From: Halomonas caseinilytica | Lineage (GTDB): Bacteria > Pseudomonadota > Gammaproteobacteria > Pseudomonadales > Halomonadaceae | DNA length: 64,000 bases | Reading direction: 5' to 3' | Assembly (NCBI RefSeq): GCF_001662305.1 | Contig: NZ_BDEP01000013.1 | Coordinates: 62,001-126,000 of the forward strand | In this document: positions 9,692 to 18,126 of the stretch, in pieces | Position numbering within the stretch: position 1 is the stretch's first letter | How the letters are laid out: every line of letters starts with the position of its first letter | Notes under the pieces: model-generated | The model's input: only the letters and a program-made list of their open reading frames with translations | What the model was told of the DNA's origin: nothing | Databases searched by the model: none | Made by a program: the position numbers and the translations under genes

Positions 9692-9723
9692 TTCTCGTTA
9701 TGTATGAATGGAAATAACGAGAA
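9692..9723 (-). promoter_or_regulatory. ModE-type operator before modA
   Basis: TTCTCGTTAT (9692-9701) and ATAACGAGAA (9714-9723) form a perfect 10-base inverted repeat with a 12-base spacer, ending three bases before the modA start. Known ModE boxes have CGTTAT/ATAACG half-sites of similar spacing. It lies just downstream of the modA promoter -10, a position suited to repression. Confidence 0.85.
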
Positions 9724-9724
9724 C

Positions 9725-9754
9725 ACTATAGTTCCACTGCGTGCCACGCAACAA
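9725..9754 (-). promoter_or_regulatory. modA promoter
   Basis: On the minus strand a TTGTTG (-35, 9749-9754) and a TATAGT (-10, 9725-9730) are separated by 18 bases, immediately upstream of the ModE-type inverted repeat. Spacing and -10 match sigma-70 consensus well. Confidence 0.6.
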
Positions 9755-9825
9755 GCTTCCCCCCTGAGGCGGTAGCGGTTTTCAGGAAGGCGAGAGACGA
9801 CCGTGACAGGGTGTGACGCCGAACC

Positions 9826-10212
9826 TCAGGAAGCGCCAGGATCGGCACCTTCGTCAGGTGCGAGCAGGTCGAGCAGGCGCTCGGCGGCAGGCGAGGCCGC
9901 GGGCTCGAGCAGTGCCTGCAAGGCGCGATAGCGCGCCAGCAGCTCGTGGCCGGTAGGCGTCAGCCGCGCCCCGCCCCGTTGTTGGCCACCGGAGGCAGTC
10001 TCCAGGACCGGCTCGGGAAGATGGCGATTCATGGTTGCCACCAGTTGCCAGGCCTTCTTGTAGCTCATGCCGAGCTCACGGCTGGCCGAAGCGATCGAAC
10101 CGGTACGCGCGATGGCATCGAGCAGGTCAGCCTTGCCGGGTCCGATGACCACATCCTTGTCGGCCACCAGCCTGAGTTGCAGGCTCGGAATCTCGTGACG
10201 GGTACGGGTCAT
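9826..10212 (-). CDS. Short ModE-like regulator, DNA-binding domain only
   Basis: This 128-residue winged helix-turn-helix protein matches the N-terminal half of ModE: LLDAIARTGSIASASRELGMSYKKAWQLVATMN, then GGARLTPTGHELLARYRAL. Full-length ModE (about 260 residues) has two C-terminal Mop domains that bind molybdate; they are absent here, and the gene ends normally in a stop. It lies 136 bases upstream of modA in the same orientation and 12 bases after ycgN. It is the obvious candidate to bind the inverted repeat before modA, but how it senses molybdate is unclear. Confidence 0.82.
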   Translation of the reverse strand: MTRTRHEIPSLQLRLVADKDVVIGPGKADLLDAIARTGSIASASRELGMSYKKAWQLVATMNRHLPEPVLETASGGQQRGGARLTPTGHELLARYRALQALLEPAASPAAERLLDLLAPDEGADPGAS

Positions 10213-10224
10213 GGGGTCCGGAGG

Positions 10225-10671
10225 TTAGTCGTTGACGGGGAGAATCGCGATAATATGCTCCTCGAGCTCCTCGTCGGCCACCCCGTCCGGCGGCACGGCG
10301 AAGCTGCGCACGCTGATCCCCTTGCGATGGACCCGCTCGGGGTCACCGGAAATCAAGGGATGCCAACCGGCGAGCTTGCGTCCCTCGGCCAGGCGGCGAT
10401 AGGCGCAGGACCCCGGCAACCAGCTGAACGCCTCGATGCGCTCCGGCGTCAATTGCCGACAATCCGGCACTCGCTCGAAACGATGCTCATAGTCGCCGCA
10501 GCGGCAACTGCCGATATCCAGCAACTCGCAGGCCACGTTGAGCACCGCCAGGTCACCGTCATCGTCCTGGAGCTTCATCAGGCAGCATTGGCCACAGCCA
10601 TCGCACAGCGCCTCCCATTCCTCGTCGGTCAATTCCTCGAGGGAAAAGCGCTCCCAGAAACGTTCTCTCAT
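10225..10671 (-). CDS. ycgN: YcgN family (UPF0260) cysteine-cluster protein
   Basis: The 148-residue cytoplasmic protein has a conserved cysteine cluster (CDGCGQCC near residues 23-30) and further cysteines in [18 protein letters not shown] and GSCAYR, a pattern expected to bind zinc or an Fe-S cluster. The family function is not established. The gene follows ycgL on the same strand, as in pseudomonads, and precedes the short modE by 12 bases. Confidence 0.85.
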   Translation of the reverse strand: MRERFWERFSLEELTDEEWEALCDGCGQCCLMKLQDDDGDLAVLNVACELLDIGSCRCGDYEHRFERVPDCRQLTPERIEAFSWLPGSCAYRRLAEGRKLAGWHPLISGDPERVHRKGISVRSFAVPPDGVADEELEEHIIAILPVND

Positions 10672-10699
10672 GATTCTCCCGAGCTACGCGCAACGAGGT

Positions 10700-10788
10700 T
10701 CGAGGTGACAAGCGGCGAGTTCTGGTTCTCGCATCTCGCCGCTTGTGCCTTCCTTCTTTCCTCTTATCTCTTGCCACTTCCCACTTCA
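10700..10788 (-). repeat. GA-rich intergenic repeat, copy 2, with hairpin
   Basis: Read on the minus strand, this ycgL-ycgN gap begins on the ycgL stop as TGAAGTGGGA, then AGAGATAAG and AGGAAAGAAG, matching the repeat after ptrB. It continues into an 11-base perfect inverted repeat, CAAGCGGCGAG (10709-10719) against CTCGCCGCTTG (10735-10745), with a 15-base loop. There is no U-tract, so it is not a standard terminator. Confidence 0.55.
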
Positions 10789-11088
10789 GTACTTCGCTTG
10801 CGTCGGCGCACGATAGAGATCCAGCAGATACTCTTCCTTGGCCGGCGGCAACTGCAAGTAGTAGCCCTTTTCCTGAATGGCCGCCATGATGGCGCTCCCC
10901 GTGGTACGGGCCAGTTGCTTATCGGGAGTGAGCAGCAGGGTCATGGCCGATCTCGGCTCCCCGAAGCGCTCGAGCAAGGCGTCGGGCACTTCGGTCAGCC
11001 CCTGGGTCTTGTCCACGAAGAGATACATCTCCTCCTTGCGTGGGCTCTTGAAGACCTCGCACAACAGTTTGCCCTTGAAGTAGGTCAT
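10786..11088 (-). CDS. ycgL: YcgL domain-containing protein
   Basis: The 100-residue protein starts MTYFKGKLLCEVFKSPRKEEMYLFVD, the diagnostic opening of the YcgL family, and continues with VPDALLERFG and KGYYLQLPP. Its fold is known in E. coli but its function is not. The start codon overlaps the rnd stop by four bases, indicating translational coupling with ribonuclease D, a pairing common in gammaproteobacteria. Confidence 0.88.
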   Translation of the reverse strand: MTYFKGKLLCEVFKSPRKEEMYLFVDKTQGLTEVPDALLERFGEPRSAMTLLLTPDKQLARTTGSAIMAAIQEKGYYLQLPPAKEEYLLDLYRAPTQAKY

Positions 11089-12236
11089 GACGACGTTTCC
11101 GATGTTTCGTGATGGGCTATTCCATGAAGCGCCGTCTCGAGCGCCTCGGCAAGCCGCTCGCCTCGCCAGCCTTCGGGCATGGGCAGTGGCTCATCCCGCA
11201 GCGAGGCACTGACCAGCGCTTCGAGATCGCGGCGACGCAACAATACTTCCGGTGCCAGGCCCAAGGCCTCGGCCTCACGACCGACCACTTTCTTGAGCGC
11301 CTTGTAGCGCTTCTTGAAGGCGGCATCCATCGGTGACCAGGGCGGCGTCGGCAGTTCGTCTTCCGCCAGGTGACGCGCCTCGCGCACCAGCGCCAGCAGG
11401 GCGTCGCCCTCGCGCTTGACCAATGGCGGCTTCATGCCCTCCACGCCGGCCAGTTCGAAGCGATTCTCGGGCATGCGCTCGGCGATGCCGTAGAGCAGCT
11501 TGTCGCTGGCCAGCCAGCCACGAGGCAAGTCGCGGCGCCTAACCTCGCCCTCACGCCAGATGGTGAGCCGCCGATACGCCTCGATCTGGCGGGGCGAGAG
11601 TCGCCATAACTGGCGCTGACGCAGATACCACTGGCCGTCGCTTTCTTCACCGCGTGCGGCCTGATCGACCAGCTTCCGGCATTCTTCTTCCAGCCAGGCC
11701 AGCCGACCGTGACGTTCCAGCGATTCGCGCTGAGCCCGCCAGACCGACAGCAGATAGATCACATCGAGGGCGGCATAGGTCTTCTGTGCCTCGCTCAACG
11801 GACGCTCCAGCCAGTTCGAGCGCGTTTCGTCCTTGGGCAGGGTTTCACCGACCCAGAACTCGACCAGCTTCTGGTAGCCCATCGAAGGCACTTCGCCGAG
11901 CAGCGACTGGGCAATCTGGGTATCCACCAGCGGCGTTACCGTCACGCCTGCCCAGTGGATGAAGACTTCCAGATCCTCGCTGGACGCATGCAGCAGTTTC
12001 AGCGGCCCCTCGCCGAGCAGACGACGAAAGGCATCGGTGCAGGCCAACACGGTCGGATCGACCAGATAAGCTGCACCACCCACGCAGAACTGGATCAGGG
12101 CGGGAACGGGATGAAAGGTCTTCTCGCGGAAGAACTCGGTGTCCAGGGCGATGACCTCGGCCTCGGCCACCTCGGCGCAGGCCTCGTCCAGGGCCTCGGG
12201 CGTGTCGATCCAGCGAATCTCGGGAGTCAGGGGCAT
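11085..12236 (-). CDS. rnd: Ribonuclease D
   Basis: This 383-residue 3'-5' exoribonuclease matures the 3' ends of tRNA and other stable RNAs. The N-terminal DEDD exonuclease domain shows motif I ALDTEFFREKTF, LLHASSEDLEVF and YAALDVIYLL. The C-terminal part contains HRDC-type helical repeats (LWRLSPRQIEAYRRLTIWRE). The start at 12236 (MPLTPEIRWIDTPE) was chosen because the longer reading to 12299 overlaps the end of recR. It is the first gene of a likely rnd-ycgL unit. Confidence 0.92.
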   Translation of the reverse strand: MPLTPEIRWIDTPEALDEACAEVAEAEVIALDTEFFREKTFHPVPALIQFCVGGAAYLVDPTVLACTDAFRRLLGEGPLKLLHASSEDLEVFIHWAGVTVTPLVDTQIAQSLLGEVPSMGYQKLVEFWVGETLPKDETRSNWLERPLSEAQKTYAALDVIYLLSVWRAQRESLERHGRLAWLEEECRKLVDQAARGEESDGQWYLRQRQLWRLSPRQIEAYRRLTIWREGEVRRRDLPRGWLASDKLLYGIAERMPENRFELAGVEGMKPPLVKREGDALLALVREARHLAEDELPTPPWSPMDAAFKKRYKALKKVVGREAEALGLAPEVLLRRRDLEALVSASLRDEPLPMPEGWRGERLAEALETALHGIAHHETSETSS

Positions 12237-12261
12237 GCGGGGTTCCGGTGGAAAAATGATG

Positions 12262-12867
12262 TCACTCGCTCTCGAAGGGCAAGCGACCATTGAAGGCACG
12301 ACTCAGGGTGCCGCCATCGACGTATTCCAGCTCTCCCCCCATGGGCACGCCGTAGGCGAGCCTCGACAGCTTCACCCCTCGAGGCCCCAACTGGGAGGCG
12401 ATGTAATGGGCAGTGGCCTCCCCCTCCACGGTGGGATTGGTCGCCAGGATCACTTCCTCGACGCCATCCTCGGCCACCCGGGTATCGAGCTGGTCGAGTC
12501 CGATGTCCTCGGGGCCGATGCCATCCAGCGGCGAAAGATGGCCATGCAGCACGAAATAGCGGCCCCGGTATCCCCCGGCCTCTTCGATGGCCAGCAGGTC
12601 GGCGGGCGACTCCACCACGCACAGCACGCTGTCGTCGCGTCGACCACTTTCGCACAGCGCGCAGACCGTCTCTTCGGTCAGGGTACGGCAACGCTGGCAA
12701 TAGCCGACCTCCTCGAGAGCCACGCCCAGCACCTCGACCAGGCGACGACCGCCATCGCGATCACGCTCGAGCAGATGCATGGCCATGCGTTGGGCGGTCT
12801 TGGGGCCTACGCCGGGCAGCACCCGAAAGGCCTCCATCAACCGATCGACCAGAGGGGAAAAGCTCAT
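12262..12867 (-). CDS. recR: Recombination mediator protein RecR
   Basis: The 201-residue protein acts with RecF and RecO to load RecA on gapped DNA. The sequence shows the N-terminal helix-hairpin-helix ([17 protein letters not shown]), the four-cysteine zinc finger ([16 protein letters not shown]) and the Toprim domain ([15 protein letters not shown]...DGIGPEDIG). The length matches the family exactly. It is usually cotranscribed with dnaX and ybaB; here the order is kept, but 247 bases separate it from ybaB. Confidence 0.95.
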   Translation of the reverse strand: MSFSPLVDRLMEAFRVLPGVGPKTAQRMAMHLLERDRDGGRRLVEVLGVALEEVGYCQRCRTLTEETVCALCESGRRDDSVLCVVESPADLLAIEEAGGYRGRYFVLHGHLSPLDGIGPEDIGLDQLDTRVAEDGVEEVILATNPTVEGEATAHYIASQLGPRGVKLSRLAYGVPMGGELEYVDGGTLSRAFNGRLPFESE

Positions 12868-13114
12868 ACGGTGTCTAGATCCAGAGTTAAGAAGCGACGA
12901 CTCAAATGCCAGTCACCCAGCATGACGCGCGCGCTCACAACGCAGCACTGAGTGCAGGATGATGCTCACCCCTGATGCAAGAACCTTCACAAAGGTGACG
13001 AGCGACGGCCAGGCTAGGCGAAATTAGCGGAAAAAGCGGAATTTAGCAGCGCTAAATGAGCACTTTGACGCTAAGTTCAACACCGCATGGCCGAGCGCAG
13101 TCCTTTGCAAGCAT
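12868..13114. other. ybaB-recR gap with TTAGC-containing hairpin
   Basis: This 247-base gap is unusually long for ybaB-recR. It contains several TTAGC/GCTAA words and a perfect hairpin TTTAGC-AGC-GCTAAA at 13042-13056. I see no gene, tRNA or clear promoter. It could carry a processing site, a secondary recR promoter or an old repeat. Confidence 0.4.
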
Positions 13115-13441
13115 TTAGAAAGGCATCTTGAAACCTGGCGGCAGATTCATCCCCGCCGTGGCTTCTTCCATCAGCTCCTTGGAGCTGGCTTCGACCTTGC
13201 GCACGGCATCGTTGACCGCGGCGGCGAGCAGGTCCTCGAGCAGTTCCTTGTCTTCTTCCATGACGCTCGGGTCGATGTCCACCGAGATCACGTCGTGGCG
13301 ACCGTTCATGGTCACCTTGATCATGCCGGCCCCGGCTTCGCCCTGGACCTCGGCCTTGGCGACCTCCTCCTGGGCCTTCTGCATCTTGTCCTGCATTTCC
13401 TGGGCCTGCTTCATCAGGTTGCCCATTCCACCCTTCATCAT
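13115..13441 (-). CDS. ybaB: YbaB/EbfC nucleoid-associated protein
   Basis: The 108-residue protein starts with a glycine/methionine-rich segment and an amphipathic helix ([27 protein letters not shown]). The conserved core follows ([21 protein letters not shown], variant read IKVTMNG), then a C-terminal [12 protein letters not shown] typical of YbaB. It binds DNA as a dimer. It lies between dnaX (117 bases upstream) and recR on the same strand. Confidence 0.93.
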   Translation of the reverse strand: MMKGGMGNLMKQAQEMQDKMQKAQEEVAKAEVQGEAGAGMIKVTMNGRHDVISVDIDPSVMEEDKELLEDLLAAAVNDAVRKVEASSKELMEEATAGMNLPPGFKMPF

Positions 13442-13558
13442 GGCGGTATCCTCGTCTCGTGATTTATCGACGCCAGTGGCGATACCTCGCCCTCGGCGCT
13501 CGTTGTCTCAATTCGGCAGTGCATTTCCGTGACGCACGGCTTCCGTAGCGCACGGCGT

Positions 13559-15598
13559 TCAACCCTGGGCGTGCTCGCTCGACGGTTTGACCGAGGCTTC
13601 GATCAGACGTGCCCCGAATGCCTGCTGCAACTGTTTAACATGGGGATCGGCCTTCAAGGCGTCAACCGCCTGGGCATGGCGCTCGGCGGCGAGCCGTTCG
13701 GCGCGCTGCCGGGGCGTTTCGATCGACTCGGGCAAGTCACCGTCGGTGATCACCAGTCGCCGGTCGAAGCCCGCTCCCGCCAGGGCCTCCCGAATTCGCT
13801 CCACATGCACGTCGGCCTGCATGGCAGCCTGGGAGGGATCCAGCCGCAGGTGAAGGGTCTCGCCGTCATCGTGGTCGACCATGCAGTGAGCTGCCAGATT
13901 GCGCGTGAGTCCGGAAAGCGCCAGGTTATCGAAGTTCGCCAGCCAGGCATCATGGCTCAAGGCATCGCCAGTCGCGACAGGCTCGTCGGCCGTTGTCGAC
14001 GCTGCCTCCCCTTCTCTCTCGGCAGGCAGCGGGGCTGCGTCCTCGGCGTCGGCGACTGCCGGTTCGCCATCGACCTCAGGGGCCGGCGCAACGGCCGGCG
14101 TCATGTCATCGGACACAACGGCCTCGGCGCCTTCGCTTTGTCCCATCTCCGGTACGGTGCTCTCCGCCGGCTCAGCCGCCACTGGCGCCTCAAAGGAGGT
14201 TCGGTTAGCGGGCATGTCTTCCCATGGTGGCGTCGAGGCCTGTGGCGGCGGTTCACTCGGCGTCGGCTCGTCGGGCGGCGCGGCTGCCGTTGCCAAAGCG
14301 GGTTCAGGCGCCGCCTCGGGTTCCCGTGCACTCGACACTCCCGCGGAAGGTGCCGGAGCCGACGCTTCAGCGCTGGCGGGCGCCCCCCCCTGCTCACCGG
14401 CAGGTGTGGCGGAAGGCGAGCCGCCTTCACTCCCCCCGGCGCCACCGGCGCTCTCGCCACGCATCGGCAGCGGCGTCCTGGCGGGCTTGGGAACGCCCTG
14501 GGGCCGGAAGGCCAGCATGCGCAGCAGGGTCATCTCCAGCGCGGTGCGCAAGTCTGGCGCGTGGCCCATGTCGCCGCGCCCTTGCACGCCGATCTGGTAA
14601 TAGAGCTGGATGTCCTCGGCCGTGAAGCGTGCCGCCAGTGCCAGCAGGTCATCCCGGTCGCCATGCCCGTTGTCCAGGGCATCCGGCACCATCTGGGCGA
14701 TCGCCAGCCGATGGAGGATGGCGGTGACATCGTCGAGCACGGCAGCAAAATCCGGCCCCTGTTCGGCCAACGAGGCGACCTCGGCCAGTACCCGAGCAGC
14801 GTCCACATCAGCCAGGGCCTCGATCAGCGCCAGCACATGGCGATGGTCCAGGGTGCCGAGCATGGCCGCCACATCGGCATGGTGAATCTCGCCCTGCCCG
14901 AAGGCGATGGCCTGGTCGGTGAGACTCATGGCGTCGCGCATCGAGCCCTCGGCTGCCTTGCCCAGCAGCCACAGCGCACTCTCCTCGAATGGCACGGATT
15001 CGGCCTCGAGCACCATCGAGAGATGGCCAACGATGCGCTCCGGCGGCATGTGCTTGAGGGTGAACTGCAGGCAGCGCGACAGCACCGTAGGTGGCAGTTT
15101 CTGCGGATCGGTGGTCGCCAGCAGGAACTTCACGTGGGGCGGAGGCTCTTCCAGGGTCTTCAGCAGGGCGTTGAAACTGCTGGTCGACAGCATGTGCACC
15201 TCGTCGATGAGATACACCTTGTAACGCCCCTGGGTCGGCGCGTACTGCACGTTGTCGAGCAGCTCGCGCGTATCCTCGACCTTGGTGCGCGAGGCGGCAT
15301 CGACCTCGAGCAGATCGACGAACCGCCCCTGGTCGATGGCCTGGCAGTTCGCGCATTGCCCACACGGCTGCGAGGTCACGCCCTCGTCGCCCGAGCCACC
15401 CGCCGTGCAGTTCAGGCACTTAGCCAGAATCCGTGCCAGGGTGGTCTTGCCCACGCCTCGCGTACCGGTGAACAGGTAGGCATGATGCAGCCGCCCCTGG
15501 TCCAGGGCGTTGACCAGCGCGCGCTGGACATGCTCCTGCCCGACCAGTTCATGGAAGGTGCGCGGCCGCCACTTGCGGGCCAGTACCTGATAGCTCAT
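13559..15598 (-). CDS. dnaX: DNA polymerase III subunits tau/gamma
   Basis: This 679-residue clamp-loader ATPase has Walker A GTRGVGKTTLARILAK, a four-cysteine zinc module (CLNCTAGG...PCGQCANC), Walker B YLIDEVHML and the SRC arginine-finger motif (LSRCLQF). A long Pro/Ala/Glu-rich linker (about residues 370-550) leads to the C-terminal tau-specific domain that contacts the polymerase alpha subunit and DnaB. I saw no A-rich slippery heptamer like the one that makes gamma in E. coli, so tau may be the only product. A 1045-codon forward reading covers this region and is antisense only. Confidence 0.95.
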   Translation of the reverse strand: MSYQVLARKWRPRTFHELVGQEHVQRALVNALDQGRLHHAYLFTGTRGVGKTTLARILAKCLNCTAGGSGDEGVTSQPCGQCANCQAIDQGRFVDLLEVDAASRTKVEDTRELLDNVQYAPTQGRYKVYLIDEVHMLSTSSFNALLKTLEEPPPHVKFLLATTDPQKLPPTVLSRCLQFTLKHMPPERIVGHLSMVLEAESVPFEESALWLLGKAAEGSMRDAMSLTDQAIAFGQGEIHHADVAAMLGTLDHRHVLALIEALADVDAARVLAEVASLAEQGPDFAAVLDDVTAILHRLAIAQMVPDALDNGHGDRDDLLALAARFTAEDIQLYYQIGVQGRGDMGHAPDLRTALEMTLLRMLAFRPQGVPKPARTPLPMRGESAGGAGGSEGGSPSATPAGEQGGAPASAEASAPAPSAGVSSAREPEAAPEPALATAAAPPDEPTPSEPPPQASTPPWEDMPANRTSFEAPVAAEPAESTVPEMGQSEGAEAVVSDDMTPAVAPAPEVDGEPAVADAEDAAPLPAEREGEAASTTADEPVATGDALSHDAWLANFDNLALSGLTRNLAAHCMVDHDDGETLHLRLDPSQAAMQADVHVERIREALAGAGFDRRLVITDGDLPESIETPRQRAERLAAERHAQAVDALKADPHVKQLQQAFGARLIEASVKPSSEHAQG

Positions 15599-15646
15599 GC
15601 GGCTCGGAATCCTTGCAGCTGGGCCGGCTGGCAGCCGGAAACGTCT

Positions 15647-15668
15647 GATTCGCCGATTACGGCGAATC
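15647..15668 (-). terminator. Hairpin between HDAC-like gene and dnaX
   Basis: GATTCGCCG (15647-15655) and CGGCGAATC (15660-15668) form a perfect 9-base stem with the loop ATTA. It lies after the amidohydrolase stop and before the dnaX start on the minus strand. It has no strong U-tract, so it may be a weak terminator or a structured dnaX leader. Confidence 0.4.
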
Positions 15669-15745
15669 CTCTGGATGGTCGGCTCATTCTACCGGGTGGC
15701 GACCGGGGCGCAAAGTCGCGGCAAGGGCCGGCGCTTTCATGCCGA

Positions 15746-16792
15746 TCACTCGGAAGCCGCCGCTCTGCCCTCGAAGCCACTCAGCACGTTGACGACGTTG
15801 ATGCCGATCTCCTCCACCGCGTAGCCGCCCTCGAGCAGGAAGGTCGTCGGCAGCCCCAGTCCGGCCAGGCGGCGGCCGACCTCGGTGAAATCGTCACTGG
15901 TCAGCTTGAATTCGCTGATCGGATCATTCTCGAAGGCATCCACGCCGAGCGAGACGACCAGCAGTTCGCAGCCGGCGGCGCGGATGCGTTCCAGGGCATC
16001 GTCCAGGGCGCCGGCCCAGGCCGCGAAGTCGGTGCCCGGCGGCAGCGGATAGTTGACATTGAAGCCCTTGCCCTTGCCGCAACCGATCTCCTCGGCATGA
16101 CCGAGAAAATACGGGAAGCATTGACGCGGATCGCCATGCAACGACAGGAAGAGCACATCATCGCGCTCGTAGAAGATCTGCTGAGTGCCGTTGCCATGGT
16201 GGAAATCGATATCCAGCACCGCCACCCGGCTAAGCCCGTGATCCAGCGCGTACTGGGCGGCAATGGCTGCATTGTTGAAGAAGCAGTAGCCACCGAACTG
16301 GTCGGTGGCGGCATGATGGCCCGGCGGGCGACACAGTCCGAATGCCGGCTCGCCGGTGGTCAGGCTGTGGCGTACCGCGGACAGGGCGATGTCCTTGCTT
16401 GCCTGGGCCGCCTCGAAGGTGCCCTCGCAGATCGAGGTGTCTGCCGAAAGTGCATAGTGGCCAAGCCGCCCATCGAGGTGGTCGGGCAGGATCTCGCCCG
16501 GCATGGTACGCGTCGGCCAGATCCAGGCGATCGCCTCGCCCTGGCGCCCCTGGGAGCGCCATTCGTCCCAGCACCCGGCCAGGAAGTCCACATAGCCGCG
16601 ATCATGAATGGCCAGAACCGGCGCGAGTCCGAAAGCATCGGGCTCGCGCACCTCACCAAGCCTTGAGGCATGCACGTGTTCGAGTACCAGATCGACGCGC
16701 TCTGGGCACTCGTAAGGCGTCACCAGAACGCCACCGTCCAGCTCGGTACGGGCACGACGTTGCTGGGTGGCGGCGGTGTGGAAAGTCAACAT
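15746..16792 (-). CDS. Histone-deacetylase-fold amidohydrolase
   Basis: This 348-residue zinc hydrolase belongs to the arginase/deacetylase superfamily. Motifs are GFGLCRPPGHHA-type (FGLCRPPGHHAA), VLDIDFHHGNGTQQIFY with the metal-binding Asp-X-His, LLVVSLGVDAFENDPI and a C-terminal LLEGGYAVEEIG. Bacterial relatives deacetylate acetylpolyamines or other small amides (AphA/AcuC/HdaH types); the specific substrate cannot be read from sequence. The start at 16792 gives MLTFHTAATQQRRA, close to the usual N-terminus. Confidence 0.85.
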   Translation of the reverse strand: MLTFHTAATQQRRARTELDGGVLVTPYECPERVDLVLEHVHASRLGEVREPDAFGLAPVLAIHDRGYVDFLAGCWDEWRSQGRQGEAIAWIWPTRTMPGEILPDHLDGRLGHYALSADTSICEGTFEAAQASKDIALSAVRHSLTTGEPAFGLCRPPGHHAATDQFGGYCFFNNAAIAAQYALDHGLSRVAVLDIDFHHGNGTQQIFYERDDVLFLSLHGDPRQCFPYFLGHAEEIGCGKGKGFNVNYPLPPGTDFAAWAGALDDALERIRAAGCELLVVSLGVDAFENDPISEFKLTSDDFTEVGRRLAGLGLPTTFLLEGGYAVEEIGINVVNVLSGFEGRAAASE

Positions 16793-16835
16793 CGGCGTAT
16801 CGGTTCCTTGAGCATCTCAGAGGGCTGACAGGATA

Positions 16836-17546
16836 TCAGGAAGCTACCGCCTGCTGTTCCAGCTCGCGCTTGAGCGAATCATCGAGCCCCAGGGCGGAGG
16901 CCAACTGATCGAGCCAGGCACGCTCCATGGGGTTGTCGTCGTCGATCACCGCAACGCTGACCAGATACATTTCGCGGGCCGCCTGGGGAGAATCCGCCTG
17001 TCGCGCCAGGGCCAGCGCATCGAGCGGCGCGGCAAGCTGGCGTTCCACCCAGTCGTGCAGCTCGTCATCGGCGCCCATCTCGTCGATCTGCTCGGTGAGC
17101 ATGGCCCGCTCACGCTCGTCGATATGCCCATCGGCGCGCGCCGCCATGATCATCGCCTGCAGCAACTCCAGGCTACGCTGCTCCTGCTGGTTACCCTCGA
17201 GACGATCCATGGGCTTGCCTTCACGCGCTTCATCCCCCGCATCGCCACCTCGGGAATTCTGCCAGGCCTTCCAGGCCAGCATGCCGACACCGGCGATAGC
17301 ACCGTACTTGAGCGCCTTGCCGCCCATCTTGCGCCCTCGCTTGGAGCCGATCAGCATGCCCAGGGCGCCACCGCCCAATAGCTGCTTCGGGTCGAAACCG
17401 CCCTTTTGTCCACGACTCTGGCCACTGCCGCCACCCAACTGGGACGACAGGCTATCGACCATGCCCTTGAGGTCTGTCCCCCCCGACCCGGAGCCGCCGC
17501 TGCCGGCTTGTTTCATCAACTGATCGAGAATGCGCTTGGCGTTCAT
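16836..17546 (-). CDS. DUF533/TerB-like inner-membrane protein (YebE type)
   Basis: The 236-residue protein starts MNAKRILDQLMKQAG. A Gly/Ser-rich stretch follows, then a hydrophobic glycine-rich segment (LLGGGALGMLIGSKRGRKMGGKALKYGAIAGVGMLAWKAW). The C-terminal TerB-like helical domain includes LLQAMIMAARADGHIDERERAML and DNPMERAWLDQLASALGLDD. YebE-like proteins are linked to envelope stress, but the function is unknown. The start at 17546 is preferred to 17948 because the longer reading would run through the SRP RNA gene. Confidence 0.8.
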   Translation of the reverse strand: MNAKRILDQLMKQAGSGGSGSGGTDLKGMVDSLSSQLGGGSGQSRGQKGGFDPKQLLGGGALGMLIGSKRGRKMGGKALKYGAIAGVGMLAWKAWQNSRGGDAGDEAREGKPMDRLEGNQQEQRSLELLQAMIMAARADGHIDERERAMLTEQIDEMGADDELHDWVERQLAAPLDALALARQADSPQAAREMYLVSVAVIDDDNPMERAWLDQLASALGLDDSLKRELEQQAVAS

Positions 17547-17639
17547 CCTGGTCTCCTTGTCGCCTTCGCCACTGCCTTGGATGATCGGCTCGCCACTTCG
17601 TTTCATCAAGCCATAAATGCACGAGCCGAATCGGCCACG

Positions 17640-17790
17640 AGCGGGCGGTGTGGGGATGACGAAGAAAGAGAAGGAGCAGTAGCGCAGGAAGCCGGATGAA
17701 AAGAGAAAAGAATGGACGAAAGGAAGGAATGCAGAGAAGGGCAGGAGTGGAAAGAGACAGAACGGGAAGCATATGGCTCCCAGACCAGCC
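17640..17790 (+). repeat. GA-rich intergenic tract
   Basis: The plus strand here is almost entirely purine (GAAGAAAGAGAAGGAG, GAAAAGAGAAAAGAATGG, GTGGAAAGAGACAG). It lies between the SRP RNA gene and the DUF533 gene, so it would be the pyrimidine-rich leader of the latter. It resembles the GA-rich tracts at 7005, 10700 and 34118 in composition, with only short shared words. No gene is seen. Confidence 0.4.
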
Positions 17791-17798
17791 AGAATGGA

Positions 17799-17908
17799 GG
17801 CAGCCCCGACAGCCACATCCCGGCACACGCGTCCATCACTACCGTTGCTCCCTTCCGGGCCTGGCGGGGTTCGCGATCTAGCGTTGCGGGAGGACCGACG
17901 GGGCCACC
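17799..17908 (-). ncRNA. ffs: Signal recognition particle 4.5S RNA
   Basis: The minus strand reads the hallmark SRP domain IV: GCCAGGCCCGGAAGGGAGCA, with the GGAA tetraloop flanked by the conserved internal loops. The GTGTGCCGGGATGTGGCTG segment follows, and the 5' GGCCCCGTCGG pairs imperfectly with the 3' GTCGGGGCTGCC. It guides membrane proteins to SecYEG with Ffh. Ends are placed at the limits of the terminal helix and may be off by a few bases. Confidence 0.93.
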
Positions 17909-17968
17909 ACAGACGACACTTTTTGCTGTCGAACTCGAAGGCGATCAAGTGCCTATCGAGCGGCGCGC

Positions 17969-17997
17969 ACTATAACAAGCGTGCCGGCTGCGAGCAA
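17969..17997 (-). promoter_or_regulatory. Promoter of the SRP RNA gene
   Basis: On the minus strand TTGCTC (17992-17997) and TATAGT (17969-17974) are 17 bases apart, followed by the GC-rich discriminator GCGCGCC. The start would give a leader of about 50 bases before mature 4.5S RNA. The discriminator is nearly identical to those of the tRNA promoters in this window. Confidence 0.65.
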
Positions 17998-18126
17998 GCG
18001 TCGTTGGCCCCGCGCGCACCGTTGATGCCGGATCCCCTGGCCACCCTCCGATTCGGCTATGCTGAACTCATGAGCGTGCGGCCATTCTTGAGTCGGCACG
18101 TTGTCGCTTGCACCAAGGAGGTGTCT

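Noticed and set aside
13559..15598. Programmed frameshift in dnaX giving gamma
   Set aside because: I saw no A-AAA-AAG-like slippery site followed by a stem in the linker region.
13529..16666. 1045-codon forward reading across dnaX and the HDAC-like gene
   Set aside because: It lies antisense to two conserved genes and crosses their intergenic gap; composition is low-complexity Arg/Gly/Gln typical of shadows.
17773..18126. N-terminal extension of the ATP-grasp gene
   Set aside because: It would read through the SRP RNA gene and its promoter, and a strong ribosome site marks 18127.
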